DNA of 12,019 nt from [Eubacterium] saphenum (GCA_004555635.1 SFHN01000021.1:1-12019), one strand, 5' to 3'. Numbered from the stretch's first letter, positions 1 to 6,299 are shown. Notes: a model not told the origin generated them from the letters alone. A program made the numbers and translations.

Positions 1-606
1 GTTAAGATAATAGAGTTGTCCGTTGTTTTGCTGATTGTATGGGGGATTATGATTGACGGCTTAACGTTTAGCGAGGCGTTCCCTTTCGATAATATAAACA
101 CAAGGATGGGCGCGTTTTTGCTTCAGCTTTCGGCTTCCATTATTGTTTTTTCCCCCGCGTTCGGCGAGGAGTGGGGCTGGCGCGGCTATCTCATGCCGAA
201 GCTTACTGAGGTTATGGGCAGGCCTGCCGCTATAATTGTCGGGGGAATTATCTGGGGGCTTTGGCACGCGCCGCTTACAATCGCGGGGCACAATTTCGGC
301 ACGGGTTACGATTTTTACCCGTGGGGCGGCATACTGATAATGTGCATTATGTGCACGTTTATGAACGCGTTTCTGACGCTGCTTACCGAGCGCACAAAGT
401 CAATCTACCCCGCTTCCTTTTGCCATATGATAAACAACAACTTTTCCTTAGGGATATTTGCCTCGATAGTCTGCAGCGAAGCTTTTTTAGCGAAAGCCGA
501 AGAACTGTCCGGTTTTACGATTATCCTTTGGGCATATCTCCCCGTGCTTGCGGTCACGGGAATAGTCAGCTTCGTGCTTCTTCTGAGGAATAAGGAAAAG
601 GCTTGA
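1..606 (+). CDS. CPBP family intramembrane metalloprotease (5' end cut off)
   Basis: The reading frame is open from base 1, so the start lies outside the window; a TTG at 16 is unlikely to be the real start. The visible part has about 201 codons and several hydrophobic segments. It carries the three CPBP (Abi) signatures, numbered from the TTG: EEWGWR (E51, E52, R56), WGLWH with H84, and HMINN with H137 and N141. In known family members (Rce1-like) these glutamates and histidines form the intramembrane active site that cleaves prenylated or peptide substrates. Bacterial members are often linked to bacteriocin immunity or peptide processing, but the substrate here cannot be told. The protein ends with a hydrophobic helix and a short basic tail, typical of a membrane protein. 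The next gene is convergent. Family assignment is firm; the biological role is open. Confidence 0.9.
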   Translation, partial: VKIIELSVVLLIVWGIMIDGLTFSEAFPFDNINTRMGAFLLQLSASIIVFSPAFGEEWGWRGYLMPKLTEVMGRPAAIIVGGIIWGLWHAPLTIAGHNFGTGYDFYPWGGILIMCIMCTFMNAFLTLLTERTKSIYPASFCHMINNNFSLGIFASIVCSEAFLAKAEELSGFTIILWAYLPVLAVTGIVSFVLLLRNKEKA

Positions 607-748
607 CCGCTGACCTCCAATCTGTCGATAAACCGACATCTGCGTTGTCACGCCGCACCACGACAGGTACAAACCCTAGTCGCGGCGCGGGCTCCTAGCA
701 TCTGACGATTTCTCGACAGCCTGATAAGATACTTTTTCGACAAGCTAA
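607..748. repeat. Non-coding gap with long imperfect inverted repeat
   Basis: No gene is visible between the two convergent genes. Bases 622-639 and 702-719 are imperfect inverted repeats (14 of 18 positions pair), enclosing a second GC-rich pair, CGCCGC at 651-656 with GCGGCG at 682-687. The whole could fold into a structured element of about 98 nt. A weak direct repeat follows, TTTCTCGACAGCCTGA (709-724) against TTTTTCGACAAGCTAA (733-748), matching at 12 of 16 positions. This may be a dispersed intergenic repeat, but copy number cannot be judged from this window. Confidence 0.45.
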
Positions 749-776
749 GGACGGCACTCAAAACGAGTGCCGTCCT
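748..776. terminator. Terminator-like hairpin between convergent genes
   Basis: GGACGGCACTC (749-759) pairs perfectly with GAGTGCCGTCC (765-775), with one further A-T pair outside and a five-base loop AAAAC. It lies 24 nt beyond the stop of the minus-strand XRE gene and about 140 nt beyond the CPBP stop, so it could end transcription from either side. The T-rich tract after the stem is weak on both strands (TCTTG on plus, TTAGCTT on minus), so its efficiency is uncertain. Confidence 0.55.
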
Positions 777-799
777 CTTGCTGTGTTCCCTTTTTCGGG

Positions 800-1405
800 T
801 TATCGTACTATACGGTGCCTGCACATTCCGGTTTTGCCGCATTCGTGGCAGGTAAGGCGGCGCCTTGTAAACGTATGGCAGCCCTTGACGTATTCGCTCA
901 TTGTCGGGACAAACAGCGCCTTGCAGTACGGGCATTCAAAGCAGCCCGTTTTCACGTCCAGCACCACCGCCGCGCCTATTCCCGCCGCCGCTGTTGCGGC
1001 AGCCAGCACGATAAGCGCAATCCGCGCGGGCGTCGGCATTTCGACATACGCCGATAACACCAACAGCGCAATCACGGCTATTATTGTTATGACGCCGCAA
1101 ATTACTGACAGAGCAATTCTCTTCTTGTTTTCCTCGTTTTCCTGCATAAGATTCATCATATTTTCCTCCGCTTTCTTTCGATATTCGGACTCGGAAACTC
1201 TCTCCCCCGTCAGAAGCTCGTTGACGGAAATATGCAGCACCTCGCACAGCGGCAGCATAAGAGAAACCTCCGGAAGCCCCCTGCCGCGCTCCCATTTCGA
1301 TACCGTTTTGTCGCTTATTGAGAGCGCTTCGGCAACCTGCTTTTGAGTAATGTTCTGCGACTTTCTCGCTTCGGCAATAAACCTGCCGATTTTGATTTGG
1401 TCCAT
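800..1405 (-). CDS. XRE-family HTH regulator with two membrane helices and C-terminal zinc ribbon
   Basis: 201 aa. Residues 1-66 form a Cro/C1-type helix-turn-helix (T20-Q-K-Q-V-A for the first helix, S31-DKTVSKWERG for recognition). A charged, probably coiled segment spans about 68-95, then two hydrophobic helices at about 97-119 and 127-149. A C-terminal zinc-ribbon-like part has C158-PY-C161 and C186-HE-C189. The DNA-binding and zinc domains should both face the cytoplasm if the two helices form a hairpin. The ATG at 1405 is supported by AAAGGAGG 7-14 nt upstream. The first 66 residues are typical of small Clostridial repressors; the membrane plus zinc-ribbon tail is a recurring but poorly understood architecture. 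It may bind its own promoter or sense an envelope or metal/redox signal, but this is inference. Operator sites are not identified. Confidence 0.85.
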   Translation of the reverse strand: MDQIKIGRFIAEARKSQNITQKQVAEALSISDKTVSKWERGRGLPEVSLMLPLCEVLHISVNELLTGERVSESEYRKKAEENMMNLMQENEENKKRIALSVICGVITIIAVIALLVLSAYVEMPTPARIALIVLAAATAAAGIGAAVVLDVKTGCFECPYCKALFVPTMSEYVKGCHTFTRRRLTCHECGKTGMCRHRIVR

Positions 1406-1428
1406 CGGGTTTCCTCCTTTCTGTCATG

Positions 1429-1457
1429 ATTATATATGATGAATCGGCTTTTTCACA
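1429..1457 (-). promoter_or_regulatory. Candidate promoter of the XRE regulator gene
   Basis: On the minus strand a perfect TATAAT (+ strand ATTATA at 1429-1434) lies about 24 nt before the start codon. The hexamer 17 nt upstream, TGTGAA (+ strand 1452-1457), is a poor -35 match. The weak -35 would fit a regulated promoter. The gene may also be reached by read-through from the GNAT gene upstream. Confidence 0.45.
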
Positions 1458-1465
1458 CACACGCA

Positions 1466-1497
1466 GCGTAGAGTTAATGCATATCTACGCTTCGTAG
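1466..1497. repeat. Palindromic hairpin over the GNAT stop codon
   Basis: GCGTAGA (1466-1472) pairs with TCTACGC (1484-1490) across an 11-nt loop. The competing hairpin CTACG-CTT-CGTAG lies at 1485-1497. The stop codon of the minus-strand GNAT gene (1487-1485) is inside it. No T-run follows on the minus strand, so this is at best a weak terminator or an RNA-processing site between the two minus-strand genes. Confidence 0.35.
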
Positions 1498-2264
1498 AGC
1501 GGCTTTTCGCATAAAGGCAGCTTCTGCGCGCCTATTTCCACCCACGCGGGGCAAAAGCCGCTGTTTATCGCGATGTTCCAAGAGTGGTAGTTGGATATGC
1601 TTGTCCCGTAAAACGGGATTTCCCCGCGCCTTAGGAGTTCGTTTTTCAAGAGCGTTACAAGATACGTCCCGACGCCCATCGAGCGATACTCGGGGTTAAC
1701 GTCAATGCCTATCTGCTGCCACCCTACCGCGTCCTGCGAGCTGCCCGCCATACCCATAATGCTGTCGTCGTCGTATGCGCATACGACAATCCTGTCGGGG
1801 CGATTTGGAGTATACTGCGGGCAGATTGCGTTCGGAAAACGCATATCTCCGTAAAACGGCATTATCTCCTCGTCGAAAAACCACCTTACGGGGTAGCTTT
1901 TCTGCGGGGCGGCTTCCCTGCGCGGCAGGAACATATGATACGTTTCGCTAAGCGTATAGCCGTGCTTATTAAGCTCGGTTTCAAGCCGCAGAAGCCGCGG
2001 GAGTTCAAACAGCTTAAACCCCTCCGTGCTTTTCATATACTCCGCAAGGAAGCAGTGCAGGCATTCGTCCGCCGTGATTACCGCATTCGCTCCCGCGGTT
2101 GCCATATGGAAGAAGTACTTCTCGTCGGCATAAGCACGCCCACCATTTTTCGCGGAAACGGTCAGCACGCTCTCGCTTTTTTGAAAATCGTCGGGCGCGC
2201 AGTTTAGCTCGAGCGAAAGCAGCTTATAAAGCTCGTCAAAATATTGTTTGGGTATAGTGGTCAT
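1485..2264 (-). CDS. GNAT family N-acetyltransferase
   Basis: 259 aa from the ATG at 2264, chosen because GGAGGTG sits 4 nt upstream. A longer frame up to 2309 lacks a ribosome site and would run over the promoter. The C-terminal part (about 125-245) is a GNAT fold. IGIDVNPEYRSMGVG holds the acetyl-CoA pyrophosphate loop R194-S-M-G197-V-G199 after the beta-4 strand, and NYHSWNIAINSGF (225-237) fits the later helix/strand of the fold. The N-terminal ~120 residues have no motif I can name; in similar Clostridial proteins this half may be a degenerate second GNAT-like domain. The enzyme would transfer an acetyl group from acetyl-CoA to an amine, but nothing in the sequence or neighbours tells the acceptor. 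It is a single gene with its own promoter. Confidence 0.85.
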   Translation of the reverse strand: MTTIPKQYFDELYKLLSLELNCAPDDFQKSESVLTVSAKNGGRAYADEKYFFHMATAGANAVITADECLHCFLAEYMKSTEGFKLFELPRLLRLETELNKHGYTLSETYHMFLPRREAAPQKSYPVRWFFDEEIMPFYGDMRFPNAICPQYTPNRPDRIVVCAYDDDSIMGMAGSSQDAVGWQQIGIDVNPEYRSMGVGTYLVTLLKNELLRRGEIPFYGTSISNYHSWNIAINSGFCPAWVEIGAQKLPLCEKPLYEA

Positions 2265-2299
2265 TTTGCACCTCCGCAGGCATTTTCTCTTTGAAATCC

Positions 2300-2328
2300 A
2301 TTTTACCACAAACGAAAAATTTTTTCAA
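2300..2328 (-). promoter_or_regulatory. Sigma-A promoter of the GNAT gene
   Basis: On the minus strand TTGAAA (+ strand 2323-2328) and TAAAAT (+ strand 2300-2305) are separated by exactly 17 nt, with an A/T-rich spacer. The -10 lies about 36 nt upstream of the ATG. It diverges from the promoter at 2414-2441. Confidence 0.7.
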
Positions 2329-2413
2329 ATGGCAGAAACTGCTGTCGTATTTTGTTATATATAGCAGAACAGATTGCTTTTTGGAAAATGTCGGCTTTGC
2401 GCAGGCGCGCGTG

Positions 2414-2441
2414 TTGACATTTTTCCCGAAAATGCTATAAT
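2414..2441 (+). promoter_or_regulatory. Sigma-A promoter of the serine hydrolase/CapA pair
   Basis: TTGACA (2414-2419) and TATAAT (2436-2441) are both perfect consensus with a 16-nt spacer. A TGC just before the -10 makes it an extended -10 promoter. It lies 32 nt upstream of the TTG start at 2474. Strong constitutive transcription is expected unless a repressor acts here. Confidence 0.85.
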
Positions 2442-2473
2442 AAAATACAGGAAAAGGAAAGAGGGGGACAGCC

Positions 2474-3808
2474 TTGCGCGCGTGGAAAAACAGCATAATC
2501 TCGGCGGCTCTTGCGTCGGCGCTTTTGCTTTCGGGCTGCGGCACGGAGGAAATCAGCGCGGTTTCGCTGCCGCAGCAGGAGAGCGTTTCTTTTCCTGAGC
2601 AGACTACACCCGAAAGCGTATCGACGGAACCGACCCCGCCCGAAAGCACGCCTGCGGAGCAAACTACTTCCGAAAGCACGCCCGCGGAGCAAACCCCGCC
2701 CGAGGACAAGCCCCTGCCCAAACCTACCGAGCAACAGAAAGCGCGCTTCTCCGAGCGGCTCTCGGAGATTTTCACGGACTATTCGGTAACGGGAATGAGC
2801 GTTGCGCTTTTCTCTGACGGGGAGACTATACATACGGAAAACTTAGGGCTTGCCGACGTCGGGGACAAAATCCCCTGCACCGACAACACGCGCTACCGCG
2901 CTGCGAGCGTTTCGAAAACCGTCACGGCGATGATTATGATGAGCCTTTGCGAAAAGGGGTTGCTGTCGCTTGACGAGCCGCTGTCGGACGCTGTCGGGAT
3001 AGCTTTTGACGCGGCGGGAAGCGATGAAAAAATAACCCTTTCGCACCTGCTGACGCACACGTCGGGGATATATGACACTTGGAGCTACGAAAACTATCCC
3101 AACGCCCGCCTTGACATAAACGCGATTCTGAAAAACGCGCACACCGGCTATGCGCCCGGTACGGTTTACTGTTACAGCAACTTCGCGGCGGGCGCTTTGG
3201 GCGCGGTTGCCGAAAAGGCAACGGGAGAGTTCTTCCACGACTACGCTCGGGACAGCTTTTTCGCCCCGCTCGGAATGGACGCAAGCTACGCCGCCGACCT
3301 GCTTTCCGACAGAGAAAGCGCGGCGAACATCTACGAGGCGGGCGGTACGGTTTACAGGGTGAAAACCTGGCGCAGGACGTCGGACTATTACGAAAAGTTC
3401 GGGCTTGGAAACTCCTATTATATGGCGCAGGGCGAGCTGATTATTACTGCGCCTGATTTGGCGCGGCTCGGCATAGCGCTCGCGGGGGACGGCACGGTTG
3501 ACGGAAAGCGCGTGCTGAGCGAAGGCTCGGTCAAAGAGATGAACACCGCGCGGTTTTGCGCGCCCGATTTCGATATGGGGCTTGGCGTAAGAATACACGA
3601 CGACATAATCGACGGGCGGGTAATCTGCGGGCACCCGGGAAACGCGCTCGGCGCAATATGCGGGCTTTACTACGACCCCGCCGACCACACGGGCGTTGCA
3701 ATTCTCACAAACGGCTGTCTGCCGACAAAGGACGAAAACGGCTTTTACAGTATGCTAAGGGAGGTTCTGACGGAGGCTTATGAGTGTTATTTCAGCATTA
3801 CGGAATAG
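2474..3808 (+). CDS. Serine hydrolase lipoprotein, class C beta-lactamase / PBP4* fold
   Basis: 444 aa. The start is a TTG preceded by GAGGGGG at 2461-2467. The signal peptide ends in LLLSGC with lipobox C22, so the mature protein should be lipid-anchored outside the membrane. Residues 23-90 are a Pro/Thr/Ser/Glu linker made largely of 10-residue repeats. The catalytic domain (about 92-435) shows the three motifs of the beta-lactamase/penicillin-binding fold: S145-VS-K148 (nucleophile and general base), Y234-S-N236, and H387-PG in place of KTG, as in class C-like esterases and D-aminopeptidases. Likely substrates are peptidoglycan peptides, D-amino acid esters or other envelope esters; a true beta-lactamase role is possible but less likely. 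The 3' end overlaps the CapA gene by 29 nt, which suggests coupled translation and an envelope role. Confidence 0.88.
   Translation: MRAWKNSIISAALASALLLSGCGTEEISAVSLPQQESVSFPEQTTPESVSTEPTPPESTPAEQTTSESTPAEQTPPEDKPLPKPTEQQKARFSERLSEIFTDYSVTGMSVALFSDGETIHTENLGLADVGDKIPCTDNTRYRAASVSKTVTAMIMMSLCEKGLLSLDEPLSDAVGIAFDAAGSDEKITLSHLLTHTSGIYDTWSYENYPNARLDINAILKNAHTGYAPGTVYCYSNFAAGALGAVAEKATGEFFHDYARDSFFAPLGMDASYAADLLSDRESAANIYEAGGTVYRVKTWRRTSDYYEKFGLGNSYYMAQGELIITAPDLARLGIALAGDGTVDGKRVLSEGSVKEMNTARFCAPDFDMGLGVRIHDDIIDGRVICGHPGNALGAICGLYYDPADHTGVAILTNGCLPTKDENGFYSMLREVLTEAYECYFSITE
2517..2617 (+). repeat. Lipoprotein leader repeat, copy 1
   Basis: 101 bp covering the end of the signal peptide, the lipobox and the start of the linker. 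It matches 3838-3938 in the next gene without gaps, at 95 of 101 positions. Two blocks are identical: 31 bp (2517-2547) and 48 bp (2570-2617). All six differences fall in the 22 bp between them. Confidence 0.9.
2610..2699 (+). repeat. Three 30-bp tandem units in the linker of the serine hydrolase
   Basis: Units 2610-2639, 2670-2699 and the one between are in phase, each starting CCGAAAGC. They encode PESVSTEPTP, PESTPAEQTT and SESTPAEQTP. The last two differ at few positions; the first is more diverged. They form a low-complexity extracellular spacer that may vary in copy number between strains. Confidence 0.8.
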
Positions 3809-5033
3809 GGCGGGGCGGGCAACCCTGCTGATTTCGGCGGCGCTTTTGCTTTCGGGCTGCGGCACGGAAGAAAGCGGCTCGGTTTCTCTCCCGCAGCAGG
3901 AGAGCGTTTCTTTTCCTGAGCAGACTACACCCGAAAGCACGACCGCTGCCGCCACGGAGTCAGCGGAGGTTCCCGCCGAATCCGAACCGCAGGAGCAGCC
4001 CGCTTTTTCCTCTGCCACAATAGTATGCGCGGGGGACAATCTCATACATTCGCCTATCTATAATCAGGCAAAGGCGAGAAGCACCGACGGCGGCTACGAC
4101 TTCGGATATGCGTATGAAAACGTCGCGCCGCTTATAGAGGAAGCCGACCTTGCGGTTTTGAATCAGGAAACGATAATCTCCGACGAGTTTGCCCCGTCGA
4201 ATTACCCGTCGTTCTGCACGCCGTCGGAAATGGCGGAGGAGATGGTGAAAATAGGCTTCGACGCGGTTTCGCTGTCGAACAACCACTGCCTTGACAAGGG
4301 GGAAAAGGGGCTTGCGTCCACGCTTAACTTCTGGCGGGAGAACTACCCCGAAATCCCCGTATACGGCGCGTATCTGAGCGAGGAGGATATGAACGATATC
4401 CGAACGCTTGAGGTAAACGGGATTACGTTTGCGTTCCTCGGGTATATGGAGCATACGAATATGCTTAGCCTGCCAAAAGATTCGGAGTGTCGGCTTACAT
4501 ATCTTTCGGACGAGGAGAGAATGGAGCGGCAGATAAAGCGCGCAAGTGAAATAGCGGACTGCGTTATCGTCAGCGTTCACTTCGGGATAGAGGTCACGAA
4601 CACGGTGTCGGAGCAGCAGTATTATTTTGCGCAGAAATTCGCCGACTGGGGCGCGGATATTATAATAGGAACGCAGCCGCACACGATACAGACGATGGAA
4701 TATCTTGACACTGCGGACGGCGGGAGGGCATTTGTTTTCTACTGTCTCGGGAATTTCATTTCCGCTATGGACAATCCGTATTCGATGGTGGAAATGCTCG
4801 GGCGGATAACTGTTACCAAGAACAGTGCCACGGGGGAAATCACTCTGTCGGGCGCGGAGGCGGTGCCGCTTATAAACCACTACGACAGCGGCTACCGAAA
4901 CGTGCGGGTATATCCGTTTTCGGATTACACCGCCGAGTTTGCGGCTTCACACGGCTGCGCGGGAACGAGTATGGAGTTCTTCAAGCGGGTTATTGAGGAG
5001 AACATTCCCGAGGAGTATCGGGCGGAGAGATAG
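3780..5033 (+). CDS. CapA family lipoprotein (metallophosphatase-like, poly-gamma-glutamate capsule protein fold)
   Basis: 417 aa. The ATG at 3780 lies inside the preceding gene, with GGAGG only 3 nt upstream and a second AAGGGAGG further up. The signal peptide ends in LLLSGC (lipobox C27), followed by a Pro/Glu/Thr linker to about residue 75. The CapA domain (PF09587-type, about 80-385) shows the expected metallophosphatase-like motifs: CAGD with D86, SNNH with N167, N168 and H169, VHFG with H267, GTQPH with H301, and YCLGNFI. Founding members act with CapB/CapC in poly-gamma-glutamate synthesis. Many stand-alone Clostridial members, like this one without capB or capC nearby, have unknown roles. 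It is co-transcribed with the serine hydrolase and shares its leader sequence, so both are probably envelope-acting lipoproteins. Confidence 0.9.
   Translation: MSVISALRNRAGRATLLISAALLLSGCGTEESGSVSLPQQESVSFPEQTTPESTTAAATESAEVPAESEPQEQPAFSSATIVCAGDNLIHSPIYNQAKARSTDGGYDFGYAYENVAPLIEEADLAVLNQETIISDEFAPSNYPSFCTPSEMAEEMVKIGFDAVSLSNNHCLDKGEKGLASTLNFWRENYPEIPVYGAYLSEEDMNDIRTLEVNGITFAFLGYMEHTNMLSLPKDSECRLTYLSDEERMERQIKRASEIADCVIVSVHFGIEVTNTVSEQQYYFAQKFADWGADIIIGTQPHTIQTMEYLDTADGGRAFVFYCLGNFISAMDNPYSMVEMLGRITVTKNSATGEITLSGAEAVPLINHYDSGYRNVRVYPFSDYTAEFAASHGCAGTSMEFFKRVIEENIPEEYRAER
3838..3938 (+). repeat. Lipoprotein leader repeat, copy 2
   Basis: Matches 2517-2617 at 95 of 101 positions with no gap, in the same reading frame relative to the lipobox cysteine. 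Downstream the two linkers diverge (the copy here continues TTAAATESAEVP). Confidence 0.9.
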
Positions 5034-5069
5034 GCTTTGTTGGGCGGAACAATCATATAAACAGAACAA

Positions 5070-5104
5070 CGGCGGGCGTTAAAAGCGCCTGCCGGTTTGT
5101 TTTG
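5070..5104 (+). terminator. Rho-independent terminator of the serine hydrolase/CapA operon
   Basis: CGGCGGGCG (5070-5078) pairs with CGCCTGCCG (5086-5094) with one G-T pair and a seven-base loop. It is followed by GGTTTGTTTTGGGG. It lies 37 nt beyond the capA-like stop. Confidence 0.8.
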
Positions 5105-5345
5105 GGGTAAGACAACGCTATGGTGTACTCCCGCGCAAAGCGCGATTATAGTTTTAGGTCAAGCCTTTTTCAAAAGGACGCAATTATCGCATTATCCGCT
5201 ACGCGGAAAACACTGCGGGGTGTGCGCATTATGCACTTCGTACAAAACGCTGCAGAGCCCCACCACTCTGCGCGAAGCGCAGCAAACGACAAAAAAAAGC
5301 GCTTAAAGAGGGTTAGGGGGGAAAACTCTGAACTATCCGCCAAAC
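5105..5345. other. Hairpin-rich non-coding stretch
   Basis: No convincing gene is present; the short open frames here have no ribosome site and run across palindromes. At least five short hairpins follow one another: CGCGC-AAA-GCGCG (5132-5144), CCTTTT-TC-AAAAGG (5164-5177), TCCGC-TAC-GCGGA (5195-5207), GTGC-N7-GCAC (5222-5236) and CTGCGC-GAA-GCGCAG (5268-5282). The last competes with GCAGAG/CTCTGC (5252-5271). Such islands are often dispersed intergenic repeats, or leave behind a structured RNA. I cannot say which from one copy. Confidence 0.5.
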
Positions 5346-5390
5346 GCCATACCCCCGTCTCCCGCAAAGCGCTTCGGGGGCGGCTTTTTT
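5346..5390 (+). terminator. Terminator-like structure upstream of the phosphate operon
   Basis: CCCCCG (5352-5357) pairs with CGGGGG (5375-5380), and GCC (5346-5348) with GGC (5382-5384) outside an internal loop. TTTTTT follows at 5385-5390. The position, directly before the Pho-box repeats, suggests it shields the pstS promoter from upstream transcription, or ends a transcript from the preceding non-coding stretch. Confidence 0.65.
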
Positions 5391-5396
5391 GCAAAG

Positions 5397-5436
5397 TTTA
5401 CAAAGATTTTACATAACAACACTTCCCGACTTTACA
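5397..5436 (+). promoter_or_regulatory. Putative Pho box (TTTACA repeats)
   Basis: TTTACA occurs at 5397-5402, 5408-5413 and 5431-5436. The first two are spaced by 11 bp, one helical turn, as in the TT(A/C/T)ACA direct repeats bound by PhoP of Bacillus-type systems. The third lies 23 bp beyond the second, close to two turns. The position just upstream of the -10 of pstS and the PhoB/PhoR genes in the same operon make autoregulation by phosphate starvation likely. Confidence 0.75.
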
Positions 5437-5445
5437 AGAGAACCG

Positions 5446-5451
5446 TATAAT
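5446..5451 (+). promoter_or_regulatory. -10 element of the pst-pho operon promoter
   Basis: A perfect TATAAT sits 48 nt before the pstS ATG. The hexamer 17 nt upstream (TTCCCG, 5423-5428) is a poor -35, as expected of a promoter that needs an activator bound at the overlapping TTTACA repeats. Confidence 0.7.
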
Positions 5452-5498
5452 TCAAAATGTAAACAACACAAATTACACGACGAAAGGACATTACAATT

Positions 5499-6299
5499 AT
5501 GAAAAAGATAACAAGCATTCTTTGCGCGGCAGTTATGATGTGCGCGGCATTTGCGGGCTGCTCCACTGAAAATGGTTCGGTTTCCACCGACGGCTCGACC
5601 TCTATGGAAAAGGTAATCGGCGTTCTCGGAGAGGCGTTTGAGGCTGACACCGGAATCACCGTAACCTACAACCCGACAGGCTCCGGCTCCGGTATAAAGG
5701 CTGTTGCGGCAGGCACCTGCGACATCGGACTTTCGAGCCGTAACCTCAAGGACGAGGAAAAGTCGCAGGGTCTTACCGGAACCGTTCTCGCGTATGACGG
5801 TATCGCAATCATCGTAAACCCCGAGAACCCCGTCGAGGACCTTGACCTTGACACAATCGCGAAAATTTACACCGGCGAAATCGCAAACTGGAGCGAGCTT
5901 GGCGGCAATGACGCCGAAATCGTACTTATCGGCCGTGAGGCAGGAAGCGGCACGCGCGACGGCTTTGAGTCAATCACAAAGACCACCGACAACTGCAAGT
6001 ACCGTCAGGAGCTTACCTCCACGGGCGACGTTATCACAACCGTTTCGCAGAACCCCGATGCAATCGGCTATGCCTCGGTAGCTTCCGTAAAGGACACCGT
6101 AAAGGCGGTTAAGGTCGGTGGAGTTGCGGCAACAGAGGCTACAATCAAGGACAGCAGCTACGTTGTTCAGCGTCCGTTCGTGCTTGTAACAAAGACGGGC
6201 GAAAAGCTCTCTGCAAGCGCACAGAAATTCTTCGACTACATAACCTCTGAAAAGGCGCGCGATACGATTTCCTCCGCGGGTGTGGTTGCGGCTAACTGA
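5499..6299 (+). CDS. pstS: Phosphate ABC transporter substrate-binding lipoprotein PstS
   Basis: 266 aa. The ATG is preceded by AAAGGA at 5483-5488. The signal peptide ends in AFAGC with lipobox C21, so the protein is lipid-anchored outside the membrane, as usual for Gram-positive PstS. It binds inorganic phosphate and hands it to PstC/PstA. Family motifs for the phosphate pocket are visible: DGSTSM at 31-36, NPTGSGSGI (58-66), SSRNLKDEE near 80, and GREAGSGTRDGFE from 145, whose Ser/Thr/Arg/Asp residues contact phosphate in known structures. The length is typical for the short Clostridial form. First gene of the operon, directly behind the Pho-box promoter. Its codon choice differs from its neighbours (Lys mostly AAG, Arg mostly CGT), as expected of a highly expressed gene. 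Identification is firm. Confidence 0.97.
   Translation: MKKITSILCAAVMMCAAFAGCSTENGSVSTDGSTSMEKVIGVLGEAFEADTGITVTYNPTGSGSGIKAVAAGTCDIGLSSRNLKDEEKSQGLTGTVLAYDGIAIIVNPENPVEDLDLDTIAKIYTGEIANWSELGGNDAEIVLIGREAGSGTRDGFESITKTTDNCKYRQELTSTGDVITTVSQNPDAIGYASVASVKDTVKAVKVGGVAATEATIKDSSYVVQRPFVLVTKTGEKLSASAQKFFDYITSEKARDTISSAGVVAAN

Noticed and set aside
2265..2309. N-terminal extension of the GNAT gene to 2309
   Set aside because: It would overlap the TAAAAT -10 element, and the ribosome site GGAGGTG fits the ATG at 2264 instead.
2610..2699. Regularly repeated units considered as CRISPR
   Set aside because: Units are directly adjacent without spacers and in frame inside a coding region.
2843..3688. 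Minus-strand open frame of 281 codons
   Set aside because: Antisense to the serine hydrolase with its intact catalytic motifs; no recognisable domain.
3960..4880. Long open frame on the minus strand (306 codons)
   Set aside because: It is exactly antisense to the CapA-like gene, rich in Arg/Val, without a family motif or ribosome site; it is a by-product of GC-rich codon use.
5120..5416. Plus-strand open frame of 98 codons in the gap before pstS
   Set aside because: Runs through several palindromes and the T6 terminator, has no ribosome site, and its product is a basic low-complexity chain.
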